Program-made: the position numbers and the translations under genes
Shown here: positions 25,547 through 32,498 of the stretch, one piece after another
Layout of the letters: the number at the start of each line of letters is the position of its first letter
Position numbering within the stretch: position 1 is the first letter of the stretch
DNA from: Candidatus Microgenomates bacterium
Lineage (GTDB): Bacteria > Patescibacteriota > Microgenomatia > Levybacterales > UBA12049
DNA: 32,498 nucleotides
Assembly (NCBI GenBank): GCA_025451195.1
Contig: JANWKV010000060.1
Coordinates: forward strand, 1 to 32,498
Direction: 5' to 3'
The notes under the pieces: model-generated
Databases searched by the model: none
Seen by the model: the letters and a program-made list of their open reading frames with translations, nothing else
What the model was told of the DNA's origin: nothing

Positions 25547-26332
25547 TTAGATCAGTCTTCCTAGGCCAAGTTTTATGCTCTTCTTAAACATAAAAACAAA
25601 AAACCATATAGATAATACCAGATAAACTATATTTAGTGCAAAACTTATAACAAGCTTGTCCATAGAGAACTTTCCTGTAAACAAAATTTCCCTTATTCCC
25701 TCAAAAATATATGTTGAAGGGATGCATAGTGCAATTTTTTGAGCCCATAAAGGTAAAATAGAAACAGGATAATAAAGAGCGGAAAAAGGCGCAACAAGGG
25801 AAATTCCAGCCCAGGCAATTGTTTGGATTTTACCGCCATATCTAATAAGAAATGCTCCAACCAGAAACCCTCCTGCCCAGCCTGTCATAAGTAAACTTAC
25901 TATAAAAGGTAATAAGTATAAACCAAAAGAGAAGACATTATATTTATAAAAAAGAAATGCCAGAAGGGCCGAGAACCCTACGCTTACAACGCATTTTATC
26001 AAACCAAATACTATAAATGACATCATCCATTCCCAGACGGTTAGAGGAGTTGAAAAAATATTTACCAAATTTCTATCCCACAATTCCTGCAATATATTAA
26101 TGCTTATTTCATGCTGTGCCCTCCAGATAACAACCCAAAACACAAGACCGCTTAATATAATGAATAAATAATGTGAAGTATTTGTCCCCAGACTTGCCAA
26201 ATAAATTCCTGTTAGTCCCCAAATAAATAAATCCATTGCCGGCCAGTAAAACATATCGGTTAACCTGTCCCAGCTGTGTTTTGTATTTATGCCGTGGCGG
26301 ATTACCATTGCCCAAATTCTATTCCAATTCAT
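25547..26332 (-). CDS. ABC-2 type transporter permease
   Basis: Six-TM protein with FSALYYPVSILPLWAQKIALCIPSTYIFEGIREILF; overlaps its ATPase gene by 14 nt. Confidence 0.85.
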   Translation of the reverse strand: MNWNRIWAMVIRHGINTKHSWDRLTDMFYWPAMDLFIWGLTGIYLASLGTNTSHYLFIILSGLVFWVVIWRAQHEISINILQELWDRNLVNIFSTPLTVWEWMMSFIVFGLIKCVVSVGFSALLAFLFYKYNVFSFGLYLLPFIVSLLMTGWAGGFLVGAFLIRYGGKIQTIAWAGISLVAPFSALYYPVSILPLWAQKIALCIPSTYIFEGIREILFTGKFSMDKLVISFALNIVYLVLSIWFFVFMFKKSIKLGLGRLI

Positions 26333-27272
26333 TTTTATTCCTTTCTTGGTCTTCGGTTTTTACCACTTCCAAAAAATAATCTTCAAGATCGGGTTTGTTA
26401 ATAAGGATTTCTGTATAAGTTATTTTTTCTTTCGCCAAATTCATTAGAAGATTCGAAATATTTTTTTCATCCAGCTCTATAAAAAACCTTAATTTGTTTT
26501 TTTTAAAAGTCAATTTTTCCCTGTCAAACAACATTTTTGCTTTTTCGTCATGCTCCAGAATTAAAAGTTCAACAGTTGCTTTGGAAAACTTTTTAGCCAG
26601 ATTTTCGGGTTTGTCTTCATCGACTATTTTCCCGTTTTTGATTATCATAACCCTGTCGCAAAGCTCTTCAACCTCATTCATATTATGCGATGTGAGAAGC
26701 ATACTTACATTGTATTCTTTTTTTTCTTTCTTAAGGAACTCTCTGATTTTCATGGCAATATCTACATCTAAGCTCGCGGTTGGTTCGTCAAGTAAAATTA
26801 TTTTTGGATAGTTAAGAAAAGCCTTTGCCATAAAAAGACGCGTTTTCTCGCCTGCCGAAAGCATGTAAAATTCTTTTTTCAATAAATGGTCGATTTCAAA
26901 TTCTTCAGCTAATTTTGTAATCCTTTTCTTCCTGTCTTTTACTTCGTAAAGTCTTGCAAAAACATCTAATATTTCCCAGACAGTAAAAAACCAAGGCATG
27001 CTAATATACGTTGAGGAGAAATTTGTATTCTTTAAAATTTCTTCCCTGTTATCATTAAAATTTTTTCCAAAATAAGTAACTGTACCGCTTGTCGGCTGCA
27101 TCATTCCTAAAAGCATTTGGATGGTTGTTGTTTTTCCGGCTCCGTTTTTACCAAGTAAACCAAAAATTTCACCATCGGCAATGTTAAATGAAATATTATC
27201 AACTGCGGTAAAGTCTCCGGGTTTAGATTTAAATTTTTTAGTTAGATTTTTTACTTCTAAAATATTTTGCAT
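26319..27272 (-). CDS. ABC transporter ATP-binding protein (ABC-2 exporter class)
   Basis: LLGKNGAGKTTTIQMLLGMMQPTSG, LSAGEKTRLFMAKAFL, IILLDEPTASLDVD. ATG at 27272 (MQNILEVKNLTKKF); the longer ORF runs into a repeat-like sequence. Confidence 0.92.
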   Translation of the reverse strand: MQNILEVKNLTKKFKSKPGDFTAVDNISFNIADGEIFGLLGKNGAGKTTTIQMLLGMMQPTSGTVTYFGKNFNDNREEILKNTNFSSTYISMPWFFTVWEILDVFARLYEVKDRKKRITKLAEEFEIDHLLKKEFYMLSAGEKTRLFMAKAFLNYPKIILLDEPTASLDVDIAMKIREFLKKEKKEYNVSMLLTSHNMNEVEELCDRVMIIKNGKIVDEDKPENLAKKFSKATVELLILEHDEKAKMLFDREKLTFKKNKLRFFIELDEKNISNLLMNLAKEKITYTEILINKPDLEDYFLEVVKTEDQERNKNELE

Positions 27273-27297
27273 GAATCTATTATAGATGATTAAAAGA

Positions 27298-27360
27298 TTC
27301 TGAAACAAATTCGTTGAACTCAGTGTTCTGAACATATCGAAAGACAAGTTCTGAATGACA
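27298..27360. repeat. Candidate interspersed-repeat fragment upstream of the ABC ATPase
   Basis: ttctgaaacaaattcgttgaactcagtgttctgaacatatcgaaagacaagttctgaatgac: TTCTGAA three times with related GTTGAACTC; noncoding-like composition. Confidence 0.45.
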
Positions 27361-27379
27361 AAATAGGAGAAACTTATGA

Positions 27380-28735
27380 CTATAATTCATTTATTCTTTT
27401 AAGTAAGTACTCTCTCGTGTTTTTTGATAGATCCTCATCAACTTCTTCAAATAATTTTTGCAGAATTTCTCCAATTTTTGGGCCGGGCTTAATATTTAAC
27501 TCTTTCATAATATCGGTTCCATCAACCGCTAAATCGTTTATAGAAAATGGAGCTGGTTTTAATTGTTCCTCAATCCTTTCCTTAAATTTTTTAAGCCTCC
27601 AACTCTCTGCCCTTTCATCCGGAATTCCGCTTCCCAACCTGTCGCCTATTCTTAAATCAATCATGTCTTTTACGCTTTCTACTCCAATTCTTCTTATAAA
27701 GCGCCTGACTCCGGCGTCTGTTACATGTTCGTCAACGCTAAACATATGCCAACGGATAAGGTTAACAATTTTACTCCGGTCTTTTTTGGAAAAATGTAAC
27801 CTGTTACATATTTCGTACGCCAGCTGAGCGCCTTTTATTTCGTGGTTGTAAAAAATCACCAAACCGTTTTCGTCTTTTCCAACAACGCGGGATTTGCCGA
27901 CGTCATGAATAAGAGTTGCAAATCTTACAATCGGGTCTTTAGACGGAGTTGTTTTTAGAGCAAGTAAATTATGGTCCAAAACATCGTGAATATGATGGCG
28001 GCCCGGTCTGGCTTGAGAAAGGCCTTTGCCCTCAAGAAGTTCTGGTAAAACGTACTGCAAAAGGCCGGCATTTTTTAAAAGCATAATGCCCTCATATGGA
28101 AAATCGCTTGCTAAAATTTTTAACAATTCGTCCCTGATTCTTTCTCCTGAAATCTGTGGCAGTAACATTGCGTCAGAAAGCATTGCTTTCCAAGTTTTGT
28201 CATCTATTACAAAAGAAAGTTGGGTTGCAAATCTTATAGCTCTCATGAGGCGAAGCGCGTCTTCTTTAAATCTTTTTGACGGGTCGCCAACTGCCCTAAC
28301 TGTTTTTTTCTCCAGATCTGTTTTTCCGTTAAACGGATCTATAAATTTATTATTGTCCAAATCGTAAGCGATTGCGTTTATTGTAAAATCACGTCTTTGT
28401 AAATCTTCTTCAACTGTTTTTCCCCATGTAACATTTGTCGGATGGCGGAAGTCTTTATATTCTCTCTCGGTGCGATAAGTTGTAATTTCTACAACGTGCT
28501 CTTCGTTATCAATATTTGTTGGTATACCTACTGTTCCAAAATCATTATCATAAAATCCGTTAGGAAAAAGTTTTAAAATATCGGTTGGAACGGCATTGGT
28601 TGTAAAATCCCAATCCTTAACGTGTTTATTTAAAAGAATATTCCGCACAGATCCGCCAACAAGATAGATCTCAAAATCTGCCTTTTTAAATATCTGAAAA
28701 ATTTCTTTAACTTGTGCTGGTAAGTAATCGTTCAT
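27380..28735 (-). CDS. CCA tRNA nucleotidyltransferase/poly(A) polymerase family with HD domain
   Basis: YLVGGSVRNILLNKHVKDWDFTTNAVP, RRDFTINAIAYD, DALRLMRAIRFATQL, LIHDVGKS. Confidence 0.93.
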   Translation of the reverse strand: MNDYLPAQVKEIFQIFKKADFEIYLVGGSVRNILLNKHVKDWDFTTNAVPTDILKLFPNGFYDNDFGTVGIPTNIDNEEHVVEITTYRTEREYKDFRHPTNVTWGKTVEEDLQRRDFTINAIAYDLDNNKFIDPFNGKTDLEKKTVRAVGDPSKRFKEDALRLMRAIRFATQLSFVIDDKTWKAMLSDAMLLPQISGERIRDELLKILASDFPYEGIMLLKNAGLLQYVLPELLEGKGLSQARPGRHHIHDVLDHNLLALKTTPSKDPIVRFATLIHDVGKSRVVGKDENGLVIFYNHEIKGAQLAYEICNRLHFSKKDRSKIVNLIRWHMFSVDEHVTDAGVRRFIRRIGVESVKDMIDLRIGDRLGSGIPDERAESWRLKKFKERIEEQLKPAPFSINDLAVDGTDIMKELNIKPGPKIGEILQKLFEEVDEDLSKNTREYLLKRINEL

Positions 28736-28752
28736 GCTGATAAAATTATAGC

Positions 28753-30447
28753 ATGTTGAAACAGAGAAAATGGAATGTTATTAATAAATTAAAAGTTAAA
28801 AGTGAAAAGTTAAAAGTTCAGGAATTAATCAATATTATTTTAGAAAACAGGGGAATAAAAACAAAAAAAGAAATTGAACAATTTTTAAGCCCTTCTTTGG
28901 AAATGGTAAGTGTTGATTCTGTTGGCATAAATAAAAATCAATTAAAAAAATCTCTTGACCGGATTAAAAAAGCAATCAATAGAAAAGAAAAGATTGTTGT
29001 ATTTGGGGATTATGACGTTGACGGAATAACAGGTACTGCAATTTTGTGGGAAACGCTCTACGCGTTGGGAGCAGATGTAAGTCCGTATATTCCCCACCGC
29101 GTCGAGGAAGGCTATGGACTTTCTGTTAAGGGTGTAGAGAATGTCAAATATCAAATGTCAAATATAAAATTGATAATTACCGTAGACAATGGGATTGTTG
29201 CCAACGATGCCATTGATTTTGCAAACAAAAATAATATCGATGTAATAATTACAGACCACCATACGATTGGAGAAAAACTTCCTGAGGCGTTTTCAATTGT
29301 CCATACAACTTCCCTTTGCGGGGCGGGAGTTGCGTGGATTTTATCGCAAAATCTCAAATCCCAAATATCAAATGTCAAAAAGAAAAAAGACGAGGATGAA
29401 CATCTTGACCTTGTTGCTTTAGCTACGGTTGCAGACCTTGTTCCTTTAACCGGTAACAATAGAATTCTCTTAAAAACCGGTTTGGAGTATTTACAGAAAA
29501 CAACACGCATTGGTTTGAAAGAATTATTTAAAGAAGCACAAATTGACCCGCAAAAAATCGGAGTTTATGAAATTGGACATATTATTGCACCGCGTCTTAA
29601 CGCAATGGGAAGACTGGAAAGCGCAATGGATTCTTTAAGGCTTTTATGTACAAAAGATAAAAACCGCGCAAAAATGCTGGCAGAAAAATTGTCAAAAACA
29701 AACAGGGAACGCCAACTCTTAACTCAGGCAGCAACCTTGCACGCAATGGAAAGTGTTAAGAATCAAAAAAATTTAAAAAATCTTTTATTTATTGTTAATG
29801 AATCTTATGAAGAAGGAATTATTGGTTTGGTTGCGGGGAAACTTGTCGAGCAATTTTACAGACCTTCAATTGTTGTGAGCAGGGGAGAAAAAGTAAGTAA
29901 GGCTTCTGCAAGATCTGTAAGTGGGTTTAATATTATTGAGTTTATAAGAGAAGCCCAGGATTTATTAATTAACGCAGGCGGGCATCCAATGGCAGCAGGG
30001 TTTACAATCGAGACCGAAAAGATTGAAAAATTACAAGAAGCTTTGGAAAAACTTGCAGAGGTAAAAGTTAGCAATGATCACTTAACTCCTATTCTTAAAA
30101 TTGATTGCGAATTGGACTTAGAAAGTATCTCTAAAAATCTCTATGACAGCCTGAAAAAACTTTCCCCTTTTGGAATGGGAAACCCGGAGCCAACATTTGT
30201 AAGTAAAAACGTAAATGTTTCGGATATCCGTTTTATCGGGAGGGAAAAAAATCATATTAAATTCAGGTTTTTAACAGACCAAAAAAAAACAATAGAAGCA
30301 ATAGCATTTAGCATGGCGGATAAGGCAAGAGAAATAAAAATTGAAAGTTTAATAAATATTGTTTATACGATAGACGAAAACGAGTGGAATGGGGAAACAA
30401 ATCTTCAACTTAAGATAAAAGATTTCCTCCCGTTAGCAAGCGGATAG
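28753..30447 (+). CDS. recJ: Single-stranded-DNA-specific exonuclease RecJ
   Basis: VVFGDYDVDGITGTAIL, ITVDNGI, VIITDHHTIGEKLPEA, ATVADLVPL, GHIIAPRLNAMGRLESA, NAGGHPMAAGFTIE, FGMGNPEPTF. Confidence 0.94.
   Translation: MLKQRKWNVINKLKVKSEKLKVQELINIILENRGIKTKKEIEQFLSPSLEMVSVDSVGINKNQLKKSLDRIKKAINRKEKIVVFGDYDVDGITGTAILWETLYALGADVSPYIPHRVEEGYGLSVKGVENVKYQMSNIKLIITVDNGIVANDAIDFANKNNIDVIITDHHTIGEKLPEAFSIVHTTSLCGAGVAWILSQNLKSQISNVKKKKDEDEHLDLVALATVADLVPLTGNNRILLKTGLEYLQKTTRIGLKELFKEAQIDPQKIGVYEIGHIIAPRLNAMGRLESAMDSLRLLCTKDKNRAKMLAEKLSKTNRERQLLTQAATLHAMESVKNQKNLKNLLFIVNESYEEGIIGLVAGKLVEQFYRPSIVVSRGEKVSKASARSVSGFNIIEFIREAQDLLINAGGHPMAAGFTIETEKIEKLQEALEKLAEVKVSNDHLTPILKIDCELDLESISKNLYDSLKKLSPFGMGNPEPTFVSKNVNVSDIRFIGREKNHIKFRFLTDQKKTIEAIAFSMADKAREIKIESLINIVYTIDENEWNGETNLQLKIKDFLPLASG
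28791..28818. repeat. Four tandem heptamers (AAAAGTT/AAAAGTG) at the recJ 5' end
   Basis: AAAAGTT AAAAGTG AAAAGTT AAAAGTT, encoding KLKVKSEKLKV. Confidence 0.92.
29145..29165. repeat. Three degenerate heptamers CAAATAT/CAAATGT in recJ
   Basis: CAAATAT CAAATGT CAAATAT, encoding NVKYQMSNIK. Confidence 0.8.
29349..29376. repeat. Four degenerate heptamers AAATNNC in recJ
   Basis: AAATCTC AAATCCC AAATATC AAATGTC, encoding NLKSQISNVK. Confidence 0.85.
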
Positions 30448-30459
30448 TTAAAAGATTCC

Positions 30460-30489
30460 TTGCAAAATACAGTAAGAAGAGTATACAAT
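30460..30489 (+). promoter_or_regulatory. Candidate aspS promoter containing the ACAGTAAGAAGAGTATA motif
   Basis: TTGCAA (30460-30465), N16, TATACAAT; TACAAT ends 8 nt before the ATG at 30498. Confidence 0.55.
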
Positions 30490-30497
30490 AGACCGTA

Positions 30498-31865
30498 ATG
30501 AAAGCAAAATCGCAAAGAACGCTCATAACCCAAACGCCGCAAAACACGGAAAAAGAAGTAACTGTTAAGGGTTGGATTCAGACAGTCAGAAAACACGGAA
30601 AGATTGCTTTTTTTGATTTGTACGATAGGTCCGGAATTTTGCAAGTTGTTGCAACAGGAGAAGTTGTAAAAATTGCGGAAAAACTGGAACAGCGGGACGC
30701 TATAAAAGTAACAGGTACTATAAAAAAAAGAGGGGAAAAATATATTAACCCGAATATCACGACAGGTGAAGTTGAGTTGGACGCAAAGGAAATAGAGATT
30801 GTTGCAAAATCGGAAGTTTTGCCTTTTGACATGGGAGGAAAAGATCTAAATTTGGAACTTCCTACACTTCTGGATTTTCGTTCCCTTTCTTTAAAACACG
30901 AAAAAGTCCAGATGATCTTTAAAATCCAAGCGGCAATTGCAAAAGAATTTAGAAATGCGGCAGAAAAACTTGACTGCACCGAAATTTTTGTCCCGACAAT
31001 TGTTGCAGGTGCAACAGAAGGCGGAGCGGAAGTTTTTCCTGTTGATTATTATGGCCACAAAGCATTTATGTCCCAAAGCCCGCAACTTTACAAACAAATT
31101 TTGGTCGGGGTATTTGAAAGAGTCTTTACTATTGCAAAAGCGTACCGTGCCGAACCTTCTGTTACAACAAGACATTTGGCAGAAGCAACACAAATGGATG
31201 TAGAAATTGCATTTATAGAAAAATTCGAAGATTTACTGGATGCTTTGGAATTTGTGGGGACAAGCGTAATAGCTGCGGTTTCGGATAGATATCCGGATAT
31301 TCTTAAGTCTTTTGGAGTTGACAGGCCGCTTGTTCCAAGCAGTGTTCCCAGGCTAACTTTAAAAGAAGCGCAGGAAATTATCACAAAACGGACAGGACGG
31401 GATTTAACCCGCGAGATGGATTTAAATCCCGAGGACGAAAAAGAAATTTGCGCATGGGCAAAAGTGGAGAAAAAATCCGACTTTGTTACAATTACGCATT
31501 TTCCAATGAAGAAAAAACCGTTTTACACACACCCGGACTTAAAAGATAAAACTCTTAGTTTGTCTTATGACCTTTTGTTTAGAGGACTTGAAGTCTTAAG
31601 CGGCAGTAGGCGTGTTGATAATTACGATCAGTTGGTTTCTCAAATGAAAGAAAAAGGCGTTAATCCAAATGATTTTGGAATGTATTTAATGGCTTTTAAA
31701 TACGGAATGCCTCCTGAAGGCGGATTTTCTTTTGGACTGGAAAGGCTTACTATGAAATTTTTGGAATTGGAAAATGTGCGTCAGGCAAGTCTTTTTCCAA
31801 GAGACATGGAACGAGTAGATGAAAGGCTTTCAAAAAGTAACCCAAAAAATAAAAAAACCAAATAG
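30498..31865 (+). CDS. aspS: Aspartyl-tRNA synthetase, archaeal/eukaryotic-type (no bacterial GAD insertion)
   Basis: VKGWIQTVRKHGKIAFFDLYDRSGILQVV, ATEGGAEVFPVDYYGHKAFMSQSPQLYKQ, FTIAKAYRAEPSVTTRHLAEATQMDVEIAFI, GFSFGLERLTMKFLELENVRQASLFPRD; 455 aa. Confidence 0.93.
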   Translation: MKAKSQRTLITQTPQNTEKEVTVKGWIQTVRKHGKIAFFDLYDRSGILQVVATGEVVKIAEKLEQRDAIKVTGTIKKRGEKYINPNITTGEVELDAKEIEIVAKSEVLPFDMGGKDLNLELPTLLDFRSLSLKHEKVQMIFKIQAAIAKEFRNAAEKLDCTEIFVPTIVAGATEGGAEVFPVDYYGHKAFMSQSPQLYKQILVGVFERVFTIAKAYRAEPSVTTRHLAEATQMDVEIAFIEKFEDLLDALEFVGTSVIAAVSDRYPDILKSFGVDRPLVPSSVPRLTLKEAQEIITKRTGRDLTREMDLNPEDEKEICAWAKVEKKSDFVTITHFPMKKKPFYTHPDLKDKTLSLSYDLLFRGLEVLSGSRRVDNYDQLVSQMKEKGVNPNDFGMYLMAFKYGMPPEGGFSFGLERLTMKFLELENVRQASLFPRDMERVDERLSKSNPKNKKTK

Positions 31866-32498
31866 TAGTAAAAAACTCCGCTACTTTCTGGAATTTACCG
31901 TTCCGGTTGTTTTTTTGTCTTTATTTATCTTTTCGATTTTTGTTTACGACAGCATAACTGTTTTTATTGAGTCCCAAATTGTTAAGCAGGTACCCTTTAC
32001 TCTCCCCAGTCCAACAGATTATGTAAAATTAAATAATTTTGTAAATCCGGACATTTCCGCCCAGGCGGCAATAGTTATGGATAATTCCTCAAAAACAGTT
32101 GTCTATGCAAAAAATCCGGAGTTGAGATTTTCTCCTGCCAGTACAACAAAAATAATGACAGCACTTGTCGGGTTTGACCATTATAAAATGACAGATGTTT
32201 TAACAATTAAAAAAATTGATCCGGAAGGAGTTCATGTAGGGTTTTATATAGGGGAAAAATTGACGTTCGAAAGCATTCTTTACGCAATGCTTCTGCCGTC
32301 CAGTAACGATGCGGCACTTTCTATTGCACAAAACTTCCCCGGAGGAGAAAACGCGTTTATAGAAAAAATGAATGAAAAAGCAAAACAATTTCATTTGCAT
32401 AACACAAACTTTGCCGATCCGGTAGGCCTTACCGATGACCAAACATATACAACCGCCGCAGACCTTTCAAAACTTGCCTCAATTGCAATCGAAAACCC
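31819..32498 (+). CDS. Serine-type D-Ala-D-Ala carboxypeptidase (peptidase S11), 3' truncated by window end (not in the ORF track)
   Basis: MKGFQKVTQKIKKPNSSKKLRYFLEFTVPVVFLSLF...AAIVMDNSSKTVVYAKNPELRFSPASTTKIMTALVGFDHY (SxxK)...LLPSSNDAALSIAQNF (SxN). Overlaps the aspS 3' end by 47 nt in another frame. Confidence 0.88.
   Translation, partial: MKGFQKVTQKIKKPNSSKKLRYFLEFTVPVVFLSLFIFSIFVYDSITVFIESQIVKQVPFTLPSPTDYVKLNNFVNPDISAQAAIVMDNSSKTVVYAKNPELRFSPASTTKIMTALVGFDHYKMTDVLTIKKIDPEGVHVGFYIGEKLTFESILYAMLLPSSNDAALSIAQNFPGGENAFIEKMNEKAKQFHLHNTNFADPVGLTDDQTYTTAADLSKLASIAIEN

Noticed and set aside
1-32498. Alternative genetic code (UGA recoded, as in some CPR lineages)
   Set aside because: TGA is used as an ordinary stop (tsaC at 7489-7491, ugd at 13560-13562), conserved domains contain no internal TGA, and RF2 is present.

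Overview
The window looks like a compact, AT-rich, gene-dense bacterial chromosome segment. Its style suggests Candidate Phyla Radiation / Patescibacteria, probably Microgenomates-like; this is inferred from gene content and was not tested. It uses the standard code with TGA as stop. No rRNA, tRNA, CRISPR array, transposase or phage module was recognised. In order, the content is: prfB (5' truncated); a DMT/EamA permease; an ftsE-ftsX operon with an upstream single-TM protein and a downstream coiled-coil + C39-like peptidase; tsaE-tsaC-tsaB; a CAP-domain protein; a nucleotide-sugar/glycan locus (rmlA, NUDIX, rmlB, rmlD-like, ugd, rmd-like, gmd, uxs-like, GT2-GtrA fusion, PMT/ArnT-like GT); two tiny zinc-ribbon proteins missing from the ORF track; DUF4446, DUF3048 and wHTH/NTase-like proteins; secD-secF; yqeY; an ABC-2 transporter pair; a CCA/poly(A) polymerase-like gene; recJ; an archaeal-type aspS; and a D-Ala-D-Ala carboxypeptidase (3' truncated, also absent from the track). 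The observations most worth a second look are: (i) 7-nt-period tandem repeats inside tsaE and at three places in recJ, which read through as a shared 7-aa repeat, plus 8-nt-period relatives between genes; (ii) a long imperfect inverted repeat with alternative pairings at about 17704-17848; (iii) a 17-nt motif ACAGTAAGAARAGWATA in three promoter-like intergenic sites; (iv) -10-like boxes 6-9 nt from start codons, suggesting leaderless transcripts; (v) an FtsEX operon paired with a C39-type rather than a CHAP/LytM-type hydrolase candidate.
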